A stretch of DNA of 64,000 nt from Eleusine coracana subsp. coracana (taxonomy: Eukaryota; Streptophyta; Magnoliopsida; Poales; Poaceae): assembly GCA_032690845.1 (NCBI GenBank), contig CM064421.1:44444963-44508962 (forward strand), written 5' to 3'. A model generated the notes under the pieces. It worked only from the letters and a program-made list of their open reading frames with translations, was not told where the DNA came from and did not search any database. Positions 44,000-55,199 of this stretch are shown here, piece by piece. The position numbers and the translations under genes are program-made. The stretch's first letter is position 1, and each line of letters starts with the position of its first letter.

Positions 44000-46900
44000 A
44001 ATTTACCCGTGTCTATGACTGACTAAAAATCTCCCACTTCCATCGATCGGATCGACCATCCCCAGTCACACGACATCCCGACTGTCTTTCTCTTCCGCCT
44101 CCTCTTCCCTTCTCCTTGATGTGCCGTTGCACGCGGGCAAGGTCGTGCCATAACCTTTAAAGGAGAATCAGCGAAGCGCGCAGCTGCTTCCGATGGTAAA
44201 GTATCTGTCCGTGCTCCAGGCTTCATTGCTCGATTTGTTGGCGTTTGCGTTAGATCTCGTGATGCTAGAGGATGGGGGTGGAGAGGAGCAGACCTGTTGC
44301 CTTAGACTGTCCACACTTGTCATGCTCTAAATTTATCCTCTAAAGTTAATATTCCATCATGATCAGTAGATTCTCTTGTCTATATCTTATTTTCCCGCAC
44401 CCGTTCATACTCTATATCCATTCTCTATATAAACTATCTAATATTTTATTCAATCATCTCAACTACCATCTTCTTTTTTCTTTTTTCTCCCTTTTTCTTT
44501 CTCCCCTTTTTCTCTCCCTCACATATCCCTTTCTCCTGCCGCTACCTCTCCCTCCCATCTCCCTCCTACTTCTCTCACCCCGACGGCCCTCCTGCACGCC
44601 ACTGTCGCTAGGCCCGTCTCCCCTACGCGCCGCTGCCGTCGGGACCCGTCTCTCTGGCTCCTCCTCCGGATGTTACAATCGACTCTTCCTCTAGCGAGCT
44701 CCATGCGCTGCCGCCCTCCCCAATGGCGACAACGAGGTCCGACCAGTGATATGGCGGTCGGCGCGGTTCCTCTCCGACAAGCTCGTCACCGACGGTCCCG
44801 CCTCTCCAGCCGGCCCCTCGCCAGGTTCCCTCTCCCTCTCTCTCCCCGACGGTTTCCAGCTCCAGGCGGGAGGAGCAGGTCCAGCATCAGGTCCACACCA
44901 TGTTGACGCGTCCCGAACGTCCGGAGCAGCGCCAGATTTGGCATGAGGGAGGCCGTTCGAAAAATTGTTGTTCGGCTCCAGTACCCCGGTGTAGGGCCTT
45001 TTCCGCTATCACGGTACTATAAAGCCTTTTCCAGTAAGCAAGTAGTGCGGTCAGTCTTACGCCCCTGAAGGATTGTTCCGGAGCAGGCCCCAAATCTTGT
45101 CGCATGACGCACAAGGGCACAACCGCTATCGGCAGATTTAGACATCTCGTTGGCCTTCCAAGTTGTTCAAGCGTTCGAATGACCGCCGGCTTAAGTTTCT
45201 CTTTCTAGTTACCCGCATCGATCGATGCATTAGATGTGAGCTATTTAGTCGGTTCCTGATTGAGTAGCGGTTGTGGTAGAATACCAAGGCTAGTATGTTA
45301 TTCTTCTTTTAATTGTTCAGTTTTCTACGTTTGATTTTGAAGTTTAGCGCTTTTTTTTTATAATACGTATCTATATTACTGGATAAGAAAAACGTACAAG
45401 TAGACGTCTATACTAGATACGTACACCAAGGATACAGAGATCCCTGTGCAAGCCAAAGATAGCCGAAGTCCCCATCGGCGGACACCGCCGTCGATAAGGT
45501 CGCCTACCACACCCGAGATCTGGAGAATCCCCATCGCACACTGGCTTTGAGAAGAGTCGAAGTAGACACCCGTCCCGAAGAACGGGATGAAGCTGTCAGC
45601 TATCACCCGTCGACCGGGGCCGCGCCCCAAGCCCTCCAGATCTTGGACCTTCACTCTCCGTCGACGAACAACGCCGTCGAGGGAAACTCAAGGTCGACCC
45701 AACCGCCATCTTCCCGCAAAGCCCGCAGCCATCTCGACGGCCTTGAAGCAAAAGGCCGACAGCACATCCACTCGAAGATGACGGACCATCGGAAACGCGC
45801 CACCAATGCTCTTGCCGGAGAGAAGAACATGAAGCAGCACGACCAAACGACTCGTGTATAGAAGTCGAACTCGTCGGCCACCACCACCTCCACAGGCTTG
45901 TCGCCAGCGTAGGAGCCAGACACTGACAAGATGGGGAAGGCCAGGAAGGACTTATTCTCTATTCGCAACGCCGCCACCACTACCTCGACGAGCATTAGGA
46001 GAAACCAAAACCTAGAAAAACTAGGACCTAGACTACACGCCGGCCTTAGATCCGTCGTCTTCCCCACCTCCCCATGGCCCGAGGGCCACTAGAGGCGAGG
46101 AAGACGAGCGGTCTTATCGGCGAGAGCACCGAGCTCCCTCGGTCGCCTCCTTATCGCCTCCTTTTTACTATAGAAAGGGGACGGTTCGAGAGACTCGGTA
46201 GCTCTAGGCCGGACTGAGTTGGAGAATGCTTCAAGGTACTGAGTGCATCAGATGAACTCATGATTGGCTCTTTGCTCCTGGTTAGACTAACTCTAATAGG
46301 GCAGATGCAAATGCAAAAATGTATTATGGAAGGCTACTGCGTATAAGAAACACCTCTCCAACAGGAAAAGGCAAATATTGCATTTTGCATTGAAGAAGAG
46401 AGGGAAGTTAAAATTGGATTCTCTCTCCTCCAATGCATTTCCTCGGTCTCGTCTCTGTCCTATGTGAGAGCAACCCATCCCGTCCGCCTCCACCTCTAGG
46501 CCGCCTGCGGACGAGCCCAGCGCTGGCGAGACTCCGCCTCTAGGCCATCCGCGAAGGAGCCCAGCGCCGGAGGAGACTGACACGCCTGCGGCCCCGCCCC
46601 CTTCTACGCCCGCCGCGCCGTCCCCGTCGGTGCCCGGCCCCCGCGCCGTCCACCACGTCCTCCGCGTCTTCCCCGTTCTCCTCCTCCCCGGGAATGCCCG
46701 CCACCCCGTCACCACCGACCGATACGCCGTCTCCTCCGTCGGACACGCCGTCGCCGCCCTCGTCCGGGGGACGCTCCCTGTCCACGCCGTCCTCGTCTGG
46801 GGGCCGCTCGCCGTCGGCCACTCCGCCTCCAGGCTCGCGGGGGCAAGGGGACGCTGGCGGCGGCGAAGCTGCAGACGGAGGTGGCGCGTTGGAGGGCGGC

Positions 46901-47430
46901 GGCGCGGTGGATGGCGGCGTCGGCGGTGGTCCGGTGGAGGGCGGCGCCGCTCGAGCTCACGCATGGCGGCGGTGTCGCTCGAGCTCGCGTGTCGCCTGAT
47001 TCAGCGTGTCGCGGGGAAGGGTGGCGTTGGCGACGGAGGGCGGCGCGAGCGGGCGGGTGGCTGGCGGCGCGAGGCGAGGGCGAGCGGGGCGCGAGGGGCG
47101 GTGGCGCGCAGGTCGAGCGCCGACGCGCGCGCGGGGGGGGGGGGGGGGGGGGGGGGGGGATGCATTTGGCTCTCCAACTACACAAAAAAATGACCACTGT
47201 ACACGCAAGGCAATTCTAATTTGCAACTTCAATTTGCCTCTTTGTTGTTGGAATCAGTCTTACTATTCTCAGAGACGTGCAAAGGAGAACAAGACGCTGA
47301 ACTTGCAGGATATGTCAATCTGATTTGGTATTGTACCACTTTATTTTGAGTCTTCAAACTATTTAAATATCTTTAACAAAAGAAAAAGGTTATACCAAAT
47401 AGTCAAAGGTACTGTTATCTTCTCACATTT
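44000..47430. other. Foreign, GC-rich insert of unknown class
   Basis: Composite block: CT-rich DNA (44460-44560), GC-rich DNA (44570-44950), and a moderately GC-rich section with many CGACGGC-like words (45400-46100). A very GC-rich core (46480-47160) ends in 27 G. Long overlapping ORFs on both strands (for example 46293-46964 minus, 46630-47193 plus) are Pro/Arg/Gly-rich and compositional. I recognise no transposase, reverse transcriptase or host gene. Probably one or more nested non-autonomous elements. Confidence 0.4.
47133..47159 (+). repeat. Run of 27 G
   Basis: Uninterrupted G homopolymer directly after a CGCGCGCG stretch at the edge of the GC-rich block; its exact length is unreliable. 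Confidence 0.8.
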
Positions 47431-47556
47431 ACAACAAATAATTTAAGCACCAATAATCTAAGTAAACAAACATCCTTATCTAGATTAATTAATCTTAAAT
47501 AATCTAACATAATAATCTAGATTAAATAATCTAGCTGGAAAACAAACAGACCCTAG

Positions 47557-49198
47557 ATCGGATGGCTCAGGTGACCTCTGAATAGTAAAAAATCCCGAGA
47601 AAATGAATGAATTGTGCTGGCTAAATTGAACTTAGAATATGAGTCTTTTCTGGTTTTGAGTCAGTTGAAAGTTTGATAAGTTTCAACCGTCATTTTTTGA
47701 ATTTAGATCCAAGATTTAGAAATAATAACTTTCTCTATAGTTTATATGTTAACAGATTTTTTTTCTCCGCTTACTAATACATAGTATAATCTAAAATAAT
47801 ACTAATACAAATTTAATATAGTTTTAACTGTTTTCTAAGTGAGTGAAAGTGTCGACAAATTTCAATGGCCCGACGAGAAGAAAATATGCAAAATATAACA
47901 TGAAATGTGAAGGTCTATTTTTGCACAATTGATAGGAACGATTCAACGATGCTGGCTTATCTTTTTTATGATACACTTGACAATGCTTGAATTGAACTAG
48001 TTTACTAATATGCCATGTAGCCTACATTCAGATTATAAAAATGTTGAGGTTATACATAAGACATTTAATTTTTTTGGCTCCAAACTTTATGCTCGTTACC
48101 AAAGCTTTATAAGCTTGTTCTGCCTATCTAAGCAAGATACCAAATCACAGGCTCATGTGTTTGAAATCGAGGGGATGAGGATCTAGATTTTTATTCAAAT
48201 TCACATGAGAGTTATGGAAATCTTTGTTAAACATGTACTCTAGTGAATTTGAATAAAATCTCTCATGTTTAACAAAATTAGTCATAGTAAGGTTCCACCA
48301 CTTAGTGTGCCTCTAGTGTGAGCAGTAAACCACTACTCCCTCGGTTTAACATTATATGACGCTCTTGATATAGGAATTAATAAGGAGTGAAAAGGTATGC
48401 TGCACTGAAAACAAGGAGGAGAGAGATAGAGATAGAAATATATTTGGAAGAGATAAAGATGCATTGAGGTTTGAGGATGTCATATAATTTAAAAAAAACT
48501 AGAATGTCATATAATTTAGAATGGAGAGAGTAATTGTTTTATAAAGCTTATGCTAAACCGATGAGAACACCACTACATTCTGAGCAGTAAACCACATCAA
48601 CAAACTGGCAGTGATCATGAGAGAGCAGAACAACTTTAGGAGCATCCTAGGGGCGATGATTTTCATTGCAGTTGTGTGGAATGTATAGCAAGGAACGGAA
48701 AAGTATTTATGATATTTCAACCCCCACAAATCAGATGATGGAGAATTGCATTAAGTCTTTATAGCTATGGTCACTTAGAGAGTTTCTAATGGTTGCTTCT
48801 TACCTGTCTCTTATAATCGTTTATTAAAAGAAAAGAAGAGAGAGAAGACAACTAACTCTTTTTCAAGAGACAGACTCTAAGAAAAATGAGAGACTTAAAT
48901 ATGGACCTTACTCCTCTTTAATTCCTTGTAAGAGCTAGTTGTTACCTTTTAGCTAACTCTACAATTAGAGAAGCTCTTAAGACAATAAACAAGCGCGCTT
49001 AACAAAAAGGATTGCAATCAAACGCTGCGCTTTGCTATTCATTCCTGTCATGGAACAAAAAACATGTAATTCATTCAGCTGTATTTGGTTTTCTCTCTAG
49101 TTTTTTCTGCCTTTTTCTATATTTTTTCATGTATTGAACTGCACCTTTTCAATGAAAATTTAGATAGGGGTCTCCTCTCCGGACTTCCCTTAAAAAAA
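47557..49198. other. AT-rich gene-free region
   Basis: No coding signal beyond short ORFs. Contains the Stowaway at 48336-48530. The final nine bases TTAAAAAAA are the left duplication of the fold-back element. Confidence 0.5.
48336..48530. mobile_element. Stowaway MITE
   Basis: Ends CTCCCTCGGTTTAACATTAT and ATAATTTAGAATGGAGAGAG, TA on both sides (48334-48335, 48531-48532), 195 bp. The inner GTCATATAATTT is repeated twice at the right end. Confidence 0.75.
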
Positions 49199-49775
49199 GA
49201 GACAATTCCCTCTACGTCACTAGAAAATTTTATTATTTCCTCTATGCCATGAAAATTTTCAAACTTCCCTTTGTACCATCCATATTTTCCTTTATTCGCT
49301 AGCTAAAAAAAACTTTCTTTACTGTAAAATTTATGAAAATTTGTAAATTTATAGAGTAACACATGAGGAATATTTTTGTTATTGGAAAATGTTGTGGTTA
49401 TATAACATTTTTTAGTTTGAAATTAGTGAAACTTGCAAAGCGCTAAGGTTCAGAAGTTAAATTTCAAAGTTTTGAAGCTTAACGCACTATCACATTCACC
49501 TATTTCAAATTCAAAAATGTTATAGAATCAAAATATTTTCCAATAATGAAAAATATTTCCCATGTGTTAGTTTATAAATTTATAATTTTTTCATAAATTT
49601 AGAAACAAAAATGTATTTTTTTTTGAGCTAGTGAATAGAGAAAAACATTAAATACTGGCACTAGTGGTATAGAGGGCATGAAAATTTTATTTGAATGGCA
49701 CATAGAGAAGTTCAAAAATTTCTATGGTACAAAAGGAACGAAGAAATTTTCCATTGACATAGAGGCAATTTTCTC
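49199..49775. mobile_element. Mutator-type fold-back element (MULE-derived MITE)
   Basis: 577 bp. The left arm starts GAGACAATTCCCTCTACGTCA and the right arm reads back as GAGAAAATTGCCTCTATGTCA. The inverted similarity continues for well over 80 bases (for example 'gaaaattttcaaacttccc' with its inverted counterpart). It is flanked by identical 9-bp duplications TTAAAAAAA (49190-49198, 49776-49784). Long inverted repeats with a 9-bp duplication fit the Mutator superfamily. No coding capacity. Confidence 0.8.
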
Positions 49776-49784
49776 TTAAAAAAA

Positions 49785-50081
49785 CACTACGTCTGTCGTT
49801 GCACATTCATAAAAAAAAAAAAACTGGCATTACACACTGATGAGAACACCGAATGGGCGAATCCCAACCCGAGTTCAAAATCTGAAACTTGATCGTTTTC
49901 TGGCACGGCCTCGTGTCCGGCGCTGTCTCCTCCGCTTTGCCAAATCGCGACCTGAGCGCTGCGGCATCCCTTCCCAATTTCAAATAGCCCCCTCCACCCC
50001 CCCAACCTGCACCTCCCCTGCGCCGCGCATCTCTCAGGCAGGGTCACCCCACGGGCCACGGCGGCGGCAGCGCCCGCGGTG
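49785..50081. other. Promoter and leader of the TMEM209-like gene
   Basis: Mixed then CT-rich sequence ending in a GC-rich leader directly before ATG 50082. Confidence 0.5.
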
Positions 50082-53000
50082 ATGGGGTCCCAGCACGGCG
50101 GCGTCTCGCCAGGCAGCGGCAGCAAGGGGCGGGACATGTTCTCGGTGTACCAGAACCCATCCGTCACCCGCGCGCTGGCCTCCCGCAGCTCCCGCCCATC
50201 CGTCCCGGTGCTCCTCGTCCTCGCGGTCTTGCCGGTCGCCTCCGCCTCCTCCCTCCTCGCCCTCTCCTCTCGGTACGCCTTGCTCCAATTCCTTCCCTGG
50301 TCAGGCCGAAACCCTAAACCCCACAGCAGATCATGACAGTGCGCGTTTGTGTCTCGATGCTGTTCCAGGGAGCAACAACTCGCTAAGGTCGCCGGTCGTG
50401 CTGGCGTCTCCGCCGTTGCTGCCAGTAAGTGCGCCCGTCTCTTCACTGGGTTGAGCGTTTGGTGGATGCCTCGAGCTGGGCGTGTTGTGATTGTTCATGT
50501 GGTGCTTGTCAAAATGCCAAGCATGACTAGTTGGTTGCATTGTACAGTAGGTGCTTGTAGAAATGCCTTAGTTGACTACTCATTCTAATACTTGTAAACA
50601 TTGGCATGTTTAGGTCCATTTAATAGGGTTTGGGTATTTATATATGATGAACATTGAACTGTCATTCTCCAGAGGTGTCTTCGCAAACAATAACATGTTA
50701 TGCTCTTTCAGTTTTTATCTTTAGGTTGGTGGAGGCAGCGCTGGGTCTGGTTGCACTTTTCACACTGCCAGCATTCTTCAGGGCTCTCATGTTATACAGT
50801 GGGAAGAAGACACTGGCCAAGGATGACAAGGTTGTCTTGTCTGAACGCCAACGAGGGCTTCTTGGGTTAAAGACACCAGGTTTGAAAGGGGCTGGGATGG
50901 GTGAGCAGATTAATAGGCCTCCCAAGGCGAAGCCATCAACACCATCGGAGCCCATTGTGCCTATCAGGAAGTCTTCGTTCAGCTACACACCACCTCGGTC
51001 CTTAGGGCAATCAAGGATTGGCTCTACCTATTTGAGCCCTGCTGGTGAGAGACTGAGCACAGCAGTGCAAATGTCACCTTCCACCCCATTGCAGAAGTCT
51101 GTGTCGTCCCCTTCAACTCCATGGTCAAGGAAAAGCCCAGGCAGTGCCAAGGGCATACAGACGGAGGCGATGTTGGAGCAGTTCCTTGCTAGCTTGGATG
51201 AAAATATTGACCAAACCACGGATTCAGAGACTAAGACTGCAACGCCTCCAGTGACCACTACAAGCTTTGGTGTTGCTACCCCTGTTTCAGTCGCCACATC
51301 AACCACCCCTTCAGGTGCTACAAGGAGTACACCTTTGAGGCCTGTGAGGATGTCTCCTGGCTCGCATCAGAAATACAGCACGCCGCCAAAAAAGGGTGAG
51401 GGTGAACTTCCACCTCCAATGTCCATAGAGCAAGCAGTGGATGCTTTTGAAAATTTGGGTGTATATCCTGAGATCGAGCAGTGGCGAGACAATCTCAGGC
51501 AGTGGTTCTCTTCAGTTGTGATGAACCCACTTGTCCAGAAAATCAAAACAAGCCATATTCAGGTGTTCATATTTGTCATCATTTTGATATGAACCTATAT
51601 GGCTATATCTCTAGCCTGTATTCATTGGGTCATCTTTTATATTGCAGGTTAAGCAAACAACAGCTACTGTTGGGGCTTCAGTTACTGTTAGCCAAGTTGG
51701 AAGTGATCCGCCAAGCACAACAACACCAGTCAGCTTGTGTCCTCTTGGTGGAACTAAAGATTGGCAACCTACTGTCACGGTTGATGAGGATGGCATTCTT
51801 AATCAGTTACGCTCTGCACTCCTACGTTCTCGAGATGCCCCTGTTGGTGAGTGCTGGTGTATCTTAACATATTGCTGAAGTTATCTTAATATTTAGCATG
51901 GATTTCATATATGTTGTCATTATTTTATTTTGTAGCACAAACTTTTGGCAGTCCACAACAGCCACAACCGAATCCTCAGCTTCCAGCTATTCAAGCATGC
52001 ATTGATGCAATTACGGAGCATCAGAGGCTTAACACTCTGATGAAAGGAGAGTTGATAAAGGGCTTGCTGCCACAGAGTAGTATCCGTGCCGATTACACTG
52101 TTCAGAGAATTCAAGGTGACTATCTTGTATTCAGTTTGTTTCTATGTAGCAGGCAATAAAGTCCAACATTGTGTGATATCATTTAAATCTGTAATTATAA
52201 GACATAATGATTATAGTGTTCAAATCAGTAATGTTATGACACTTCTATTGCAATGCAGAACTTGCTGAAGGAACATGCTTGAGGAATTATGATTACAGGG
52301 GTCATGGAAATGGCTTTGGTAAATCAGAGAAAAAGTGGACCAGCGAGCTACCTACTGACTCGCACCTTCTTCTGTACCTGTTTGCTGCTTTCCTTGAACA
52401 TCCAAAATGGATGCTTCATGTCGATCCTATCTCCTACTCCGGTGCCCAATCTAGCAAAAATCCCTTGTTTCTGGGAGTTCTTCCACCAAAAGAGAGATTC
52501 CCAGAAAAGTATGTTGCTCTGATATCAGGTGTTCCAGCAATTATTCACCCAGGGGCTCTTATATTAGCTGTGGGCAAGCAGAATCCTCCAATTTTTGCTC
52601 TATACTGGGACAAGAAGCTGCAATTTTCTCTTCAGGTGATTTGAGTTTTGTTGTTTTAAACTGATTGCTTCTATAAATAATCATGATTGTTTGTATTTGT
52701 CTTGTCTTCCTATTAAAAATCATGCTCCCTGTGTTCCCGAAGTTGTCGTTAGGACAGCAACTCCAGCTCAACAGTTTAAAAAAGAGGGAGTAGATGTTAG
52801 TGTGGATTGATTTTGAAAATGTTCAATGTGAAATGTTAGGTTTAGGAAGTTAAGGATACACATATGTGAGGGAAACAAACCAAAAAGAAAGGCTGGTAAC
52901 TGGTTCTGCTTGACATGTTTGGCGCAGGATGAGTTGTGTCATTTGTAAGTGTTGAAACTCAAATGGTGATTAAAAAGTATAAGCTGCTGCTCTAGCTCAA

Positions 53001-54168
53001 CAATTTAAAAACAGAGGGAGTAGATGTTAGTGTGGATTGCTTTTGAAAATGTTCAACGTGAAATGTTAGGTTGAGGAAGTTAAGGATATACATATATGAG
53101 GGAAACAAACCAAAAAGGAAGGCTGGTAACTGGTTCTGCTTGACATGTTTGGTGTAGGATTTGAGTTGTATCATTTGTAAGTGTTGAAACTCAAATGGTG
53201 ATTAAAAAGTATAAGCTGCTGCTCTAGCTCAACAATTTAAAAACAGAGGGAGTAGATGTTAGTGTGGATTGCTTTTGAAAATGTTCAACGTGAAATGTTA
53301 GGTTGAGGAAGTTAAGGATATACATATATGAGGGAAACAAACCAAAAAGGAAGGCTGGTAACTGGTTCTGCTTGACATGTTTGGTGTAGGATTTGAGTTG
53401 TATCATTTGTAAGTGTTGAAACTCAAATGGTGATTAAAAAGTATAAGCTGCTGCAACAGTACTACCTCTTGCAAATATGCGGTTTGTTATGAAATTCGGT
53501 GTCTGTCAGTATGAAAACTTAATGGGTCTATCAGCCTCAGCTGGCAACTTAGAATACGTTTGCACTTTGCACTAGCTAAAGTGCTAAACGTGAGAGATGA
53601 GGCAATTTATTGTTATGTCAATTTGTTCACGTTGTTTATGTTTACTTCATTTTGTAAGTAAACATGTCAGCCTCTCTGAAATGTTATGCACTTGATTTTG
53701 CCAAGGATAATGTAGACGGTAAACGGTAGACAGTCGGTCGACCCTCGTTTAGCGTTTATTCTGTTTAAACAGACTTCTGTTTAAACGTCTGTTTAAACGG
53801 GCCAAAAGTCCATTTAAACAGGCTAGACGGGCCTAGATGGCCTAGACGATGGTAGTCCGTCTAGCGTTTAGACGCCGTTTAGACGGAGTTTAATTCTGTT
53901 TAGGAAAACTTTGGATTTTGCTGACATGATGAAATCACGCTCATTACAGCATACTAATTGATAAGCTTTGGTATCAACCCTTTAGTTATCAGTCATAACA
54001 CTATTTGCATATGTTTTTGTTTTCCAGGGAAGAACAGCATTGTGGGATGCTATTCTGCTCCTGTGTCACCAAATAAATGTTGGCTATGGCGGTGTGGTTA
54101 GAGGAATCCATATTGGTTCATCAGCGTTGAACCTCCTATCGGTTATTGATTCAGATATGGAAAGCTGA
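50082..54168 (+). CDS. TMEM209-like (cytochrome B561-related) membrane protein
   Basis: Seven exons (50082-50272, 50369-50424, 50712-51562, 51648-51846, 51936-52115, 52259-52635, 54028-54168), 664 residues, phases consistent. Two N-terminal hydrophobic helices, about 41-60 (VPVLLVLAVLPVASASSLLA) and about 83-103 (IFIFRLVEAALGLVALFTLP). A long Ser/Thr/Pro-rich linker (about 130-330) follows, then the conserved C-terminal domain with LPTDSHLLLYLFAAFLEHP, SGVPAIIHPGALILAVGKQNPP and LWDAILLLCHQINVGYGG. This matches the eukaryotic family annotated as transmembrane protein 209 or 'cytochrome B561-related'; the animal member is linked to the nuclear envelope, the plant role is unknown. Exon 3 could also be read from an acceptor six codons away, but only 50712 keeps phase. 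Intron 6 is 1.4 kb and contains tandem repeats. Confidence 0.9.
52761..53454 (+). repeat. Tandem triplication, unit about 231 bp
   Basis: Three head-to-tail copies (about 52761-52990, 52991-53222, 53223-53454) in intron 6 of the TMEM209-like gene. The second and third are nearly identical over 232 bp. The first has diverged by perhaps 10 percent and is 2 bp shorter. Each contains TAGATGTTAGTGTGGATTG and ends AAGTATAAGCTGCTGC. The sequence before copy 1 (CTCCCTGTGTTCCCGAAG) resembles a Stowaway end, so the unit may derive from a MITE plus flank. Confidence 0.9.
53711..53905. repeat. Palindrome cluster with GTTTAAAC and CTAGACGG motifs
   Basis: GTTTAAAC occurs at 53763-53770, 53779-53786 and 53791-53798, within the perfect palindrome TCTGTTTAAACAGA for the first. 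CTAGACGG (53823-53830) is inverted as CCGTCTAG (53857-53864), and GTTTAGACG-type words follow. It lies in intron 6 of the TMEM209-like gene; probably a decayed fold-back element. Confidence 0.7.
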
Positions 54169-55199
54169 AAGGAAAGCTGCTGGCTTGTCTGTCAGATACC
54201 TCGGAATATGGTTTTGTAGCTTGCAGAGCTAATCTGTGACTAGCTCAGTTACTGGTGTTACTACACTGTAACTAATACCGGCATGCTTTGGAACTAACGT
54301 AGCATCAGTTAGACTTGATATGCCCTGGTGAAGGAGCAGCTGAATGTTATGCTCAGGTTGTACTTCAATTTCTGACAATCGAATTTGCTTAACACATGGC
54401 TCTATGCTTTGAATCATCCTATATCATTTTCTCATTTTCAAGGAACCACTTATACTCCACACTTTTTTTTTATTTTTTTGCAGTTCTAATGACATTTTTT
54501 TTTTCCTTTGAGAGGAATCTTAATGAGTACAATCATCAGGATTTAGGGTCGCAGAACTAAAATGTGGGCAACTACGCCTACTTAGCACAGCACATGATAA
54601 GATTTTTTGTGACTAAGTATATAAAAATGAATAGGGACTTGCTAATTTTCTGAAAGTTTCACCTCTTTGAGTCATTAGATCTAAATCCAATGATTTATAA
54701 TTATTATACAAATAATCTTATAAAAAAATTTAAACACAAAGTAGCAAATCATGAATTGAAAGCTTTCAATTGATTGAAAGATAGGAAATATGAAATGAAT
54801 ATGCAAAGTATACATTTTCTAGCTTTGCAAAGTATATTTGATTCTTTGCTGATTGATTGTCGCTACACACGTTTAGAATGGCTCGGTACGTCAGCAAATA
54901 TTATTGGCCTAGTTTTACCCAGCTCAACCCAGGAAACCTAAATTGTCCAGGTATACTAGTAAATTCCTCGCCACGACTCCAAGTCACAGTCACTAGGACC
55001 CTAAATCCCGGACGCCCGGTCATGGAAAACGCAACTTCTGGTCTTCCAGGGAGCGGGTGGTTCGAAAAATTTCAAACCACACCACCCCCAACGGCAATTC
55101 CCCATCTCCCCACTTCCCCCACTTTCCTCGCCACGACTCCACGACGCTCCCCATCTCCTCGCCTCCTCATCGCCAATCCATCGTGCAACACCGGCCACC
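54169..55199. other. TMEM209-like 3' UTR, intergenic DNA, next promoter
   Basis: 3' UTR probably to about 54450, AT-rich DNA to 54850, then a C-rich promoter/leader immediately upstream of ATG 55200. Confidence 0.5.

Larger units (their letters stand above)
43809..47556. mobile_element. Tourist element split by a 3.4-kb insertion
   Basis: The left part (43809 to about 44000) starts GGGGCATATTTGTTTTAG. It continues with a segment matching the reverse complement of the interior of the Tourist at 16991-17689 ('gataatctaataat', 'gcttattttggattatttt'). The right part (about 47430-47556) has ATTAATCTAGATTA-type blocks and ends AAACAAACAGACC(C). TTA precedes the left end and CTA follows the right end. 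The 3.4 kb between does not belong to the family. Confidence 0.55.

Noticed and set aside
46293..47219. Long overlapping ORFs on both strands (up to 223 codons)
   Set aside because: GC-rich, low-complexity, with mirror-image ORFs in opposite frames and a run of 27 G. No recognisable motif and no splice signals forming a gene.
52761..53454. CRISPR-like spacing of repeats
   Set aside because: Long 231-bp direct tandem units without short repeats and unique spacers, in a plant intron; an ordinary tandem duplication.
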